NCBI GenBank assembly: GCA_046261875.1
Contig: JBHENW010000105.1
Span: forward strand, 1 to 15,187
Direction of reading: 5' to 3'
DNA: 15,187 bases
Origin: JBHENW01 sp046261875
Lineage (GTDB): Bacteria; Acidobacteriota; Thermoanaerobaculia; UBA5066; Gp7-AA6
The notes beneath the pieces were generated by a model that saw only the letters and a list, made by a program, of their open reading frames with translations, was not told where the DNA came from and made no database searches. A program made the position numbers and the translations under genes. This document shows positions 1-7,204 of the stretch, one piece after another. Each line of letters begins with the position of its first letter. Within the stretch, counting starts at the first letter, position 1.

Positions 1-105
1 AAACTCTCCAACTTCCTCTCCTACTACAATCACAGGAGACCTCATGCCTCGCTCGGCCGACAAACTCCAGCCCATCGCCTCAGGGCACAATCTCTTGAGA
101 CTTAA
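1..105 (+). CDS. IS481-like transposase, C-terminal fragment (cut by window edge)
   Basis: Frame 1 reads through from the window edge to TAA at 103-105, giving 34 residues. They include YYNHRRPHASLGRQTP (residues 8-23), the signature found after the catalytic glutamate in rve-type integrase cores of IS481 and IS3 transposases (W/Y-Y-N-x-R-R-P-H-x-x-L-G-x-x-T-P). The protein would cut and join the element's ends. The catalytic DDE residues lie upstream of the window, so whether the enzyme is intact cannot be judged. Its stop codon lies within the terminal repeat, which is common in this family. A 22-codon ATG frame at 44-112 in another phase is a shadow of this gene. Confidence 0.8.
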   Translation, partial: KLSNFLSYYNHRRPHASLGRQTPAHRLRAQSLET

Positions 106-107
106 CA
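81..107 (-). repeat. Putative terminal inverted repeat of the IS481-like element
   Basis: Read on the minus strand from 107, this stretch starts TGTTAAGTCTCAAGAGATTG, as expected for an insertion sequence tip beginning with TGT. Its inner limit is a guess, because the matching left repeat is outside the window. Confidence 0.5.
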
Positions 108-113
108 CCTAGT
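108..113. other. Putative IS481 target-site duplication copy, CCTAGT
   Basis: The six bases next to the insertion sequence tip are CCTAGT. This matches NCTAGN, the palindromic target that IS481 duplicates on insertion. The central CTAG supplies the TAG stop codon of the leftward STT3-like gene (CTA at 109-111 on the plus strand). The insertion therefore ends at that gene's last codon without changing it. The partner copy should lie beyond the left end of the element. Confidence 0.55.
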
Positions 114-2133
114 CCACCGGAACGATCTCGAAGACCTTCCACCGGGCCAGCCACCGTCCGCCGCGCGGGATAGCGCTCGCGGATTGATGGATGAGCCGGA
201 AGCCCTCGAGGGGCGCGATCTCGATGCCGCCGGCGCGGCCGCCTCGTCCGTCGAAGTCGTAGAGCCGCGACTGCATCGTCTGAAAGTACGCGGGGAGCGG
301 GCGGGGACCGCCGGACGTATCCTCGAGCACCCCGCGGCGCCCGAGGTAGCCCGCGTAGTCGTTCATGCGCGGCGCGAGGTCGGTCACGAGGACCCATCGC
401 ACCCGCCGCGCCCGCGCGATCGCGAGCGCCTCCTCCTCCGACGTTGCGAGGAAAAAACGGATGGAGTCGAGGAATCCGTACCCGAAGTTGTTCGCGACGA
501 CCGGCAGCTCGGCGTTGTAGAGAACGAGGTGTCCGAGGGACCACGGCCCCATGACCGCCCACCCATCCGCAAACCGGCGATCTCGGGGTGACGCCGCGAG
601 CAGATCGGAGTCATACGGGTCCGTTCCGTGCGGCAGCTCCTCGCGCATCCAGTCGAGCGTCGCGAAAAGATCCGAACCGGGCACGCGCACGGCCCGCAGC
701 TCTCCTCGGATGCCGGGGACCATGGGCAGGGCGAGCACGATCAGGACCCCCGCGAAAACGACCCCCCGGCGCGGGCGTTTCGCCCGGTTCACCCGACGGC
801 GCAGGCGGGTCGCCGCCTGACGCGCGCCCTCGGCCGCGGCGAGCGCGCAGACCGGCGCGGCGTAGTACACGTTCAGACGCTGTGAGAAGGCCAAAAAGAG
901 GCTGACTCCGCCCCAGACCGCGAGCGCCCAGTGCATTCCGGGCCGAATCCGCCGCAGCGCGCGCGCCGCCCAGAGCAGCACGGCGAGCGGCGCCAGAAGG
1001 AAAGCCGCCGAGAGCTGCCGCAGCGGGAGCCCGAGACCGTCCGCGAGGAGAGGACGCGTCTCGAAGATGCCCTTCAGCCAGGCCGACGGGTACGAGACGT
1101 AACCGCCCGGGCCGGCCGCCTCCTTCGTCTGACGCATCACGTAGCCGACTCCGGCGAAGAGGCCGCCGGCGAGCTCGTCGGCGAAGGGAAGCGCGGCGAG
1201 AGCGGCGGCGGACAGCCCGAGGATCCGGGCGGCCATGGCTCGGCGCGAGAGCTGCCGCCGCCCGGCCGCGAGCAGCGTGTCGAGCAAGATGGTCCCCGCC
1301 GCGAGCGAGGCGAGAAAGAGCGGCTGAAAGTATCCGAACGAGACGTAGGTGAAAGGCAGCTCCCGCCCGCCGAGCCAGGCGGCGGTTCCCGCCAGAGAGA
1401 GCCCCGCGGCCGTCCCGAGCGTCGCAAGCGCCGCGCGCGCCACGGTCGCCCTTCGCGTGACCGCTTCGAGCGCGAGGGAGAGCGCGATCACCGCGCCCCA
1501 GCAAATCGCGCCCTGCCACGTGATCACGGCCAGCCCGAGCGCCGCGCCGGCCGCGACCTCCCGGCGCAACCCCGCCGGGCTCCGGGGATCCCTCCGGCTG
1601 GAGACGAACAGGAAGATGACGAGCAGGCCGAAGAAGGACTCCGCGGCGTGCTGGTCGGTGTGCCCGAACTGCGTCCAGAGGATGTGTCCCGGCGCGCAGG
1701 CGACCAGCAGCGCCGCCGCGATTCCCCCCGCGGAGCCGAAGAGCAGGTTTCCCATCGCCCCCGCGAGCAGGATCGAGCCGGCTGCGAAGACGAGCGGCAC
1801 CCAGGCTGCGCCTCGTTCGATCGCATCGGCGCCGGCGGATCGACCGTGCGCGAGGAGAGCCGGAGCGGCGAGCGCGAGGTCGTAGAGCGGAGGCCAGATC
1901 GGCACGCCCCCTTCCGGGTAGTTCATCAACGGGTCGAAGACGATCGTGCGCGGGAAATGGGCGGCGGCGAAGCGGGCGCGCCGCAGGTGGTAGTAGGCGT
2001 CGGAGGAAAGCGCTCGCACGCGCGTCCCGCTCGCGATCTGGGGACGCGTCGCGAGCCGGATCGTCAGCCCCGCGGCGAGCGCGGCGGCGGCCCCCAGGAG
2101 GAACGCCGCGCGGCGCCGTCGCATCGAAGACAT
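109..2133 (-). CDS. STT3/AglB-like (GT66) GT-C membrane protein, atypical WWDYG region
   Basis: This 674-residue polytopic membrane protein has an N-terminal transmembrane helix (about residues 9-28) and many later helices. A soluble C-terminal part starts near residue 475. Its architecture matches the oligosaccharyltransferase catalytic subunit STT3/AglB/PglB, which moves a lipid-linked glycan onto protein outside the membrane. Conserved points are visible. D45 sits in SSDAYYHLRRARF, the first acidic site. D160 and H162 sit in GHTDQHAAE, the archaeal-style DxH metal site. E358 sits in GIFETRPL, in the place of the TIxE motif. R419 sits in SQRLNVYYAAP. At the WWDYG position the sequence reads GPWSLGH (529-535), so the sequon-binding aspartate is replaced by serine. 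True N-linked transfer is therefore doubtful; it may be a monosaccharide or other glycan transferase. The ATG at 2133 has GGAG 7 bases upstream; a second ATG at 2124 is possible. It is divergent from the DPM1-like gene and ends at the insertion sequence. Confidence 0.85.
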   Translation of the reverse strand: MSSMRRRRAAFLLGAAAALAAGLTIRLATRPQIASGTRVRALSSDAYYHLRRARFAAAHFPRTIVFDPLMNYPEGGVPIWPPLYDLALAAPALLAHGRSAGADAIERGAAWVPLVFAAGSILLAGAMGNLLFGSAGGIAAALLVACAPGHILWTQFGHTDQHAAESFFGLLVIFLFVSSRRDPRSPAGLRREVAAGAALGLAVITWQGAICWGAVIALSLALEAVTRRATVARAALATLGTAAGLSLAGTAAWLGGRELPFTYVSFGYFQPLFLASLAAGTILLDTLLAAGRRQLSRRAMAARILGLSAAALAALPFADELAGGLFAGVGYVMRQTKEAAGPGGYVSYPSAWLKGIFETRPLLADGLGLPLRQLSAAFLLAPLAVLLWAARALRRIRPGMHWALAVWGGVSLFLAFSQRLNVYYAAPVCALAAAEGARQAATRLRRRVNRAKRPRRGVVFAGVLIVLALPMVPGIRGELRAVRVPGSDLFATLDWMREELPHGTDPYDSDLLAASPRDRRFADGWAVMGPWSLGHLVLYNAELPVVANNFGYGFLDSIRFFLATSEEEALAIARARRVRWVLVTDLAPRMNDYAGYLGRRGVLEDTSGGPRPLPAYFQTMQSRLYDFDGRGGRAGGIEIAPLEGFRLIHQSASAIPRGGRWLARWKVFEIVPVD

Positions 2134-2191
2134 TATGGGGCTCCGGCCGCCGTCCCGGGCTCGCCCACCTCGCGTACAATTTCTTCAACCC
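2134..2191. promoter_or_regulatory. Divergent intergenic region with a TACAAT -10-like box
   Basis: Only 58 bases separate the two divergent starts, so both promoters must lie here or extend into coding sequence. On the plus strand TACAAT (2175-2180) matches the sigma-70 -10 consensus at five of six positions. A transcript from it would start near 2187 and give a leader of only about 5 bases before the GTG at 2192. No good -35 box is visible at the usual spacing. On the minus strand the only clear signal is the ribosome site GGAG (2144-2141). The promoter call is weak. Confidence 0.3.
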
Positions 2192-2890
2192 GTGAAGCTG
2201 TCCGTCCTGATGCCCGTCTACAACGAGGCGCGCACGATCGACGAGATCCTCCGGCAGGTCACCCGCGTTCCCATCGACAAGGAGGTCCTGGTCGTGGACG
2301 ACGGCTCCGCGGACGGCACGCGCGAGATCCTGCGCGGGTGGGACGGGAAGGACGGCGTCCGCGTCTTCTTCCACCCGCAGAACCTGGGGAAGGGGCGCGC
2401 GGTGGCGACCGCGCTCGAGCACGCCACCGGAGAAATCCTGATCATCCAGGACGCCGACCTCGAGTACGACCCGGCCGAGTACCCCGCGCTCATCCGGCCG
2501 ATCGAGGCGGGCCGCGCCGACGTCGTCTACGGATCGCGCTTCGTCGGGAGCGCGGAGCATCGCGTCCAGAACTTCTGGCACAGCCAGGGCAACCGGCTGC
2601 TGACCTTCATCTCCAACCTGATCACGAACCTGGACCTGACGGACATGGCGACCTGCTACAAGGCGTTTCACCGGCGCGTCCTGCCGATCCTGGACCTGGA
2701 ATCGCGCCGGTTCGGAGTGGACGCCGAGTTCACCGTCAAGGTGGCGCGGGGCGGGTTCCGCGTCTTCGAGGTTCCGGTCTCCTATTTCGGCCGCACCCCG
2801 GCCGAGGGGAAGAAGATCCGCCTCAAGGACGGATTTTCCGCGCTCGGGGCGCTGTTCAAGCACAGCCTCGCTCCCGCGCGCCGCCGTTGA
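2192..2890 (+). CDS. DPM1-like family 2 glycosyltransferase (polyprenyl-phosphate hexosyltransferase)
   Basis: This soluble GT-A enzyme of 232 residues has the length of a dolichol-phosphate mannosyltransferase without a membrane anchor. It most likely transfers a hexose, probably mannose, from a nucleotide sugar to polyprenyl phosphate at the cytoplasmic face. Visible motifs are VKLSVLMPVYNEARTI at the N-terminus, VVDDGSADGTREIL (nucleotide binding), IIQDADLEYDP (metal-binding DxD region), VYGSRF and a late ETPxSY-like segment, VFEVPVSYFGRT. The GTG at 2192 is preferred. The paralogous domain encoded at 4614 begins with ATG at exactly the same residue, and the 19 residues added by an ATG at 2135 are not family-like. 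No Shine-Dalgarno site is evident, so a near-leaderless message is possible. The stop overlaps the next start as TTGA. The sugar is not identifiable from sequence. Confidence 0.9.
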   Translation: MKLSVLMPVYNEARTIDEILRQVTRVPIDKEVLVVDDGSADGTREILRGWDGKDGVRVFFHPQNLGKGRAVATALEHATGEILIIQDADLEYDPAEYPALIRPIEAGRADVVYGSRFVGSAEHRVQNFWHSQGNRLLTFISNLITNLDLTDMATCYKAFHRRVLPILDLESRRFGVDAEFTVKVARGGFRVFEVPVSYFGRTPAEGKKIRLKDGFSALGALFKHSLAPARRR

Positions 2891-4617
2891 CGCGCCCGCG
2901 CCGCCTCCCGACGGGCCTGGCGGCCGGGGCGATCCTGCTCTCCCTGTTCTTCGTCTTCGACCACACGCGGGAGGACTCGCTCTCCGCGGACGAGCCGGTC
3001 CACATCCTCGCGGGCTACCTGAACGTGTGGGCCTCCAACGCGATCGTGAACATCGAGCACCCACCCCTCATGAAGATTCTGGCCGGCTTCGCCCTGCGCT
3101 TTCTGCCTCTGCCGCCGCCGCCCGAGCGCGTCCCCCTCGGGGAAAGCTTCACCCGCTTCGGGCACGCCTTCCTCTTCGAGAACCGTGTCTCGCCCGACGC
3201 GATCGCCGCGGCCGCCCGAGCGCCTTTCCTCCTCGTCCTCGCCGGCGTGCTCATACTCGCATTCGTCGCCGGGCGCGGACGGTACGGCACCGCGCCGCCC
3301 GCCTGCGCGGCCGCCGTGCTCGCTTTCGATCCGAACCTCGTGGCGCACGCGGGCGTCGTCCACACGGACGTGGGCGCGGCGTTCTTCTTCCTCGCCTCCG
3401 TGCTCGCCTGGGAGCGAGCGCGCAAAAGGCCCACTCCTTTCCGCATCGGCCTCGCGGCCCTGGTCCTGGGGCTCGCCTTCGCCACGAAGTTTTCGACCGT
3501 CTATCTCGTGCCGATCCTCCTCCTCCAGACGCTCCTGGCGGGCGGCAAGGGCGCCGGGGGGCTCCGGGAAATGGGCGCGGCGCTCGGCCGCCTCGCGCTC
3601 GCGGGCGCCGGCGCGGTCCTGGTCCTCTTTTTCGTGTACTGGACGGTGACGCAGCGGGTGAACCCTCAGGAGCAGCACCGCGTCATCGAGGAGATGGTCG
3701 GGATGCGGGGAGCGCCCGGACTCGCCAGGCGCATCCAGCATCTCGCCTCCTGGAGCCCCGCGCTCGGCCACTACGCCGGGGGGCTCGCGTCCGTGGCGCG
3801 GCAGAACGCCGTCGGGGGAGGAGTCAACTACCTAAACGGCCGCATCTCGACGACCGGCTTTCCCGAGTACTTCTTCGTCGCGTTCCTCGTCAAGAGCACG
3901 ATCGCGTTTTTGCTCCTCACGGCGCTGGCCATCTGGGGAGCCCGGCGCTGGAGGCTCAAGGAAGAGACGCGGCTCTTCCTGCTGCCCGTGGGCGTCCTCT
4001 TTCTCGCCTCGATCAACGCGGGCTACAACATCGGGATCCGGCACCTGCTCCCGGTCTATCCCTTCCTCGCACTGTCCGGAGCCGCGGTGATCGCGAAAGC
4101 CCGCGAGGGTCCGAAAGAGGGACGCGGGGCCCGGGCGGCGGCCTGGGCGCTCGTGCTGCTCCCCGCGCTCTCCCTCGCCGAGCTCGTCCGGATCCACCCG
4201 CACGAGCTCTCGTACTTCAATCCCGCCGCCGGGGGCCCCGAAAAGGGCGGGAGGATTCTCTCGGACTCCAACGTGGACTGGGGCCTCGATCTGCGCCGGC
4301 TCGGCCTGAAGCTCTCCCGGGAAAACGTCCAGGAGCCGACCGTCGCCTATTTCGGCGGCGACGACGTCCCGTACCGCGTCGGCGTGCCGGATTTCTCCGC
4401 CGACCCGCGGGTCCGGGGGCGGCGGGTCGTCCTGTCCGCATTCCATCTCGCCGTGGGACCGGAGTTCTACGCCTACCATGGAGCCCACCGGGTGGCGACC
4501 GCCCTGGAGGCCCTCCGGGCCGAGGCCACACGGCGAAAGCCGGTAGGCCGCGTCGGCTACTCGTTGTACCTTTTCGACCTGGAGCCCGAAACCCCCGGAG
4601 GAGAAGCGACGCGATGA
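2887..4617 (+). CDS. PMT-like GT-C membrane glycosyltransferase (GT39/GT83 type)
   Basis: This 576-residue protein starts with TTG inside the TTGA shared with the previous stop. The start is supported because the first membrane helix (about residues 10-24) and the catalytic loop follow at once, and the next ATG (3070) would remove them. The loop holds SADEPVHILAGY (D35, E36) and, 22 residues later, EHPPLMK. This is the acidic pair plus HPP pattern of PMT_2 and ArnT-like enzymes that take sugar from a polyprenyl-phosphate donor on the outer face of the membrane. Further family marks are HTDVGAAFFF, RHLLPVYPF and, near the C-terminus, DSNVDWGLDL. About ten or more helices are apparent. Directly upstream and downstream are DPM1-like genes that could make its donor. 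The acceptor (protein, lipid or glycan) is unknown. Confidence 0.88.
   Translation: MTRPRRLPTGLAAGAILLSLFFVFDHTREDSLSADEPVHILAGYLNVWASNAIVNIEHPPLMKILAGFALRFLPLPPPPERVPLGESFTRFGHAFLFENRVSPDAIAAAARAPFLLVLAGVLILAFVAGRGRYGTAPPACAAAVLAFDPNLVAHAGVVHTDVGAAFFFLASVLAWERARKRPTPFRIGLAALVLGLAFATKFSTVYLVPILLLQTLLAGGKGAGGLREMGAALGRLALAGAGAVLVLFFVYWTVTQRVNPQEQHRVIEEMVGMRGAPGLARRIQHLASWSPALGHYAGGLASVARQNAVGGGVNYLNGRISTTGFPEYFFVAFLVKSTIAFLLLTALAIWGARRWRLKEETRLFLLPVGVLFLASINAGYNIGIRHLLPVYPFLALSGAAVIAKAREGPKEGRGARAAAWALVLLPALSLAELVRIHPHELSYFNPAAGGPEKGGRILSDSNVDWGLDLRRLGLKLSRENVQEPTVAYFGGDDVPYRVGVPDFSADPRVRGRRVVLSAFHLAVGPEFYAYHGAHRVATALEALRAEATRRKPVGRVGYSLYLFDLEPETPGGEATR
4597..4603 (+). promoter_or_regulatory. 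Strong ribosome binding site GGAGGAG
   Basis: GGAGGAG lies 10 bases before the ATG at 4614, inside the end of the upstream gene. It fixes the start of the fusion gene. It is one of the few strong internal ribosome sites in the run, so this gene can be translated independently as well as by coupling. Confidence 0.75.
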
Positions 4618-6074
4618 AGCTGTCCGTGGTGATGCCCGTTTACAACGAGGCCCGCACGATCCGCGAGATCGTGCGGCAGGTTCTCGCCGTGCCGGTCGAG
4701 ACAGAGCTCCTCATCGTGGACGATTACTCGACCGACGGCACGCGCGAAGTCCTCCGGGAGCTCGACGGGCGCGACGGCGTCCGGGTCTTTTTCCAGCCCG
4801 TGAACATGGGCAAGGGCGCCGCCGTCGCCACCGGCTTCCGGTACGCCACGGGAGACGTGGTCATCGTGCAGGACGCGGACCTCGAGTACGACCCCCGCGA
4901 ATACCCGAAGCTGCTCGCGCCGATCGCCGAGGGGCACGCCGACGTCGTCTATGGATCACGGTTCCTCGGGGGCGGGCAGCGCCGCGTCCTCTACTTCTGG
5001 CACACCGTCGGGAACCGGCTGCTGACGCTGACGTCGAACATGTTCACGAACCTGAACCTCACGGACATGGAGACCTGCTACAAGATGTTCCGCCGCGAGG
5101 TCGTCCAGTCCATGACGATCGAGTCGCGCCGGTTCGGCATCGAGCCCGAGATCACGGCGAAGGTGGCGCGGCGCGGGTACCGCATCTACGAGGTGCCCAT
5201 CTCGTACCACGGGCGCACGTACGAGGAGGGCAAGAAGATCGGGCTGAAGGACGCGTTCTCCGCTCTCTGGACGATTCTGCGGCACGCGATGCGGGAGACC
5301 GAAGACCCCAGGAACGTCGGCCACGTCACGCTCGCACGCATGGCCAAGCTCGAGCCGTACAACCGCTGGCTCGTGGATCGGTTCCGCAAGGCGCTCGGCC
5401 GCCGGATTCTCGAGATCGGCGCCGGCTTCGGCAACATGACGCGGCACCTGACCGACGACCGCGAGCTCGTGGTCGCCTCCGACCTCGATCCCGTGGCCGT
5501 CGAGTACCTCAAGGGCATCTTCCGCGACCAGGACGACGTCCGGGTCGCCTCTTACCGGTTTCCGCTCGATGGCCGCGCGCGCGGCGAGATCCGGGACTTC
5601 GGGATCGATACCCTCGTGTGCTGCAACGTCCTCGAGCACATCGAAGACGACCGGTCCACCCTGAACGACATGCGCGAGGTCCTCGGACCGGACGGCCGGC
5701 TCATCCTCCTCGTGCCCGCCCTCTCCCGGCTCTACGGATCCCTCGACGTGCACCTGAGGCACTTCCGCCGGTACGAGAAAGCCGAGCTGGAGCAGAAGCT
5801 CCACCAGGCCGGCTTCGTCATCGAGGAGCTGCGGTTCCTGAACCGCCCCGGCGTCTTCGGCTGGTACGTCAACGGGCGGATCCTCAAGCGCAAGGTGCTG
5901 CCGAAGAACCAGCTCAGGGCCTTCAAGCTTCTTCTGCCGCTGCTCAGACGCGAGGAGAACGAGCCGCCGAGCTACGGCATGTCCCTCCTCGCCATCGCGC
6001 GCAAGGAGAGCGCGGCCTCCGTTCTGGCCGCGGAGACCCCGGCCACGGAGGAGCTCGCGGTCTCGAGCGCTTGA
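4614..6074 (+). CDS. Bifunctional DPM1-like glycosyltransferase / SAM-dependent methyltransferase fusion
   Basis: This 486-residue protein has two enzymes in one chain. Residues 1 to about 225 form a GT2 domain like the product of 2192-2890: MPVYNEARTI, IVDDYSTDGTREVL (34-47), IVQDADLEYDP (84-94), VYGSRFLGG and YEVPISYHGRTYEEG. By eye about two thirds of the first 94 residues are identical between the two. Residues from about 240 form a class I methyltransferase: motif I is ILEIGAGFGNMTRHL (265-279), an acidic SD follows at 289-290, and VLEHIEDD (339-346) is motif IV-like. The GT half likely charges polyprenyl phosphate with a sugar; the other half may methylate a sugar, lipid or partner. The 4-base ATGA overlap and strong ribosome site give a firm start. 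Such fusions are annotated in other bacteria, but the methyl acceptor is unknown to me. Confidence 0.9.
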   Translation: MKLSVVMPVYNEARTIREIVRQVLAVPVETELLIVDDYSTDGTREVLRELDGRDGVRVFFQPVNMGKGAAVATGFRYATGDVVIVQDADLEYDPREYPKLLAPIAEGHADVVYGSRFLGGGQRRVLYFWHTVGNRLLTLTSNMFTNLNLTDMETCYKMFRREVVQSMTIESRRFGIEPEITAKVARRGYRIYEVPISYHGRTYEEGKKIGLKDAFSALWTILRHAMRETEDPRNVGHVTLARMAKLEPYNRWLVDRFRKALGRRILEIGAGFGNMTRHLTDDRELVVASDLDPVAVEYLKGIFRDQDDVRVASYRFPLDGRARGEIRDFGIDTLVCCNVLEHIEDDRSTLNDMREVLGPDGRLILLVPALSRLYGSLDVHLRHFRRYEKAELEQKLHQAGFVIEELRFLNRPGVFGWYVNGRILKRKVLPKNQLRAFKLLLPLLRREENEPPSYGMSLLAIARKESAASVLAAETPATEELAVSSA

Positions 6075-7204
6075 GCGCCACCCCGAGCCCCCGCGGTCCG
6101 ACCGCGCGGCAGACCGGGCTCCTCTTCCTCCTCCTTCTTTTCCTTCGGATCGCCGTCGCCGCCCAGTTCCGGGGCAACTACGACTCGGCGTCTTTCTGGG
6201 TCGTTTCGGACCTCGCCCTCCGCGGCGAGAACATCTACGCGGCGACCGAGCGGTACAACTACAGCCCGCTCTGGGCGTGGGTCCTCGCCGGGGTGAAGGC
6301 CCTGTCCGGCGGGAGCCCCGGACTGTTCGTTCTCTTTGTGGGTCTGCTCGCGACGGCGGTGGACGTCGTGACGGCGGAGCTCGTCCGCCGCCTGGCGCTC
6401 CGCAAAGGCGGCGCCACGCCCGAAGGAGCGCGGCGCGCGGCGCTCCTCTTCTTCTCCAACCCGGTATCCGTGTTGATCTCGAGCGCTCATGGCCAGTTCG
6501 ACGGATTGTCGATTCTGTTTCTTCTCGCCGCTCTGCTGCGCTTCCGCCCGGACGGGCCGCCGCAGAAGGAGTGGTCCGTGGCCGGCTTCCTTTCGCTCTC
6601 CCTCCTCTTCAAGCACGTCACGCTCTTCCACCCGCTGCTCTTCTGGCGCGGCCTGCGCGCCGGCGGCATGGCGGCGTGGCGGATCGCCGGCGTGTACGCC
6701 GTGTTCCTCGGGTCCTTCCTTCCGTATCTCGGAGCGGCGGGCAGCATCCTCCAGAACGTCTTTCTCTATCCGGCCCGGCTGGGCGGCAACCGTCTGCAGT
6801 ACCCGGTCAGCGTGCACGCCTTCGCAACCGGGGCCGGGACGGAGGCGCTCGCGACCGCCGTGCTCCTCGGGGGGGTCGCCCTGACGCTGCTCGCCACGCG
6901 GAGGGCGGCGCCGGCCCGCGCGGCGCTCCTGCTGCTCCTCGCCGTCTTCGCGTTCTCGCCGGGGTTCTCCGCGCAGTACCTGGTCTGGCCGATCGCTCTC
7001 GGCAGCCTTTATCCCTCCGCCGCGTTCGGTCTCTTCACGGCGGTGGGGGCGATCCATCACTCTTTTGACAGCCTGCGCTTTCCCTGGCCGGTGGCGATCC
7101 AGCCGCTCGGCGCCTGGGCCGCCGGGGTCGCGTGGTACGCGAGCGAGCTCGCGGCGCTCAGGAAGTCGGCGAGGTGGGAGGCGGGGGGGGTTCCGACCGG
7201 ATGA
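6071..7204 (+). CDS. GT87-like (DUF2029/PIG-M-like) membrane mannosyltransferase
   Basis: This 377-residue polytopic protein begins with TTG in a TTGA overlap with the previous stop; no ATG lies near the N-terminus. The first helix is at about residues 16-31. NYDSASFWV (36-44) follows, with D38 as the likely catalytic aspartate in the first outer loop, then ENIYAATERYNYSPLWAW. GQFDGL (141-146) is the motif seen in PIG-M, ALG6/ALG8 and GT87 enzymes. FKHVTLFHPLLFW and SPGFSAQYLVWPIAL are further family-like segments. These enzymes use polyprenyl-phosphate mannose or related donors on the outer membrane face. It closes the first rightward run, directly behind the GT2 fusion that could supply the donor. 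Its last 47 bases overlap the end of a convergent gene. Confidence 0.82.
   Translation: MSATPSPRGPTARQTGLLFLLLLFLRIAVAAQFRGNYDSASFWVVSDLALRGENIYAATERYNYSPLWAWVLAGVKALSGGSPGLFVLFVGLLATAVDVVTAELVRRLALRKGGATPEGARRAALLFFSNPVSVLISSAHGQFDGLSILFLLAALLRFRPDGPPQKEWSVAGFLSLSLLFKHVTLFHPLLFWRGLRAGGMAAWRIAGVYAVFLGSFLPYLGAAGSILQNVFLYPARLGGNRLQYPVSVHAFATGAGTEALATAVLLGGVALTLLATRRAAPARAALLLLLAVFAFSPGFSAQYLVWPIALGSLYPSAAFGLFTAVGAIHHSFDSLRFPWPVAIQPLGAWAAGVAWYASELAALRKSARWEAGGVPTG
7158..7204. other. Convergent 3' overlap with an 8-G run
   Basis: The rightward GT87-like gene ends at 7204 and the leftward PMT-like gene ends at 7158, so both tails share 47 bases. In the middle is a run of eight G (7183-7190), coding a glycine stretch one way and a five-proline stretch the other. 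No intrinsic terminator hairpin is evident. A length error in the run would change one or both C-termini. Confidence 0.6.

Larger units (their letters stand above)
1..107 (+). mobile_element. Right end of an IS481-like insertion sequence (partial)
   Basis: The window opens inside an insertion sequence. The first 105 bases encode the C-terminus of a DDE transposase. The DNA then ends at ...ACTTAACA, which on the opposite strand begins TGTTAAGTCTC, a typical TGT-type terminal repeat. Directly outside lies CCTAGT, which fits the NCTAGN target sequence described for IS481 of Bordetella. The left end and the second target copy lie outside the window, so the element boundary is inferred from one side only. 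IS3-family elements share the transposase motif, but the NCTAGN site favours IS481. Confidence 0.72.

Noticed and set aside
44..112. A 22-codon ATG frame with a good AGGAG ribosome site at the left edge
   Set aside because: The overlapping frame 1 gives an unmistakable transposase C-terminus, so this is a chance frame inside the insertion sequence end.
2135..2191. ATG at 2135 as the start of the first glycosyltransferase
   Set aside because: The added residues are not family-like, the paralog starts exactly at the GTG-equivalent residue, and the ATG lies one base from the divergent gene's start codon.
611..3064. An 817-codon minus-strand open frame
   Set aside because: It crosses two divergent genes with clear family motifs, and its translation is an arginine/proline/glycine-rich shadow typical of high-GC DNA.
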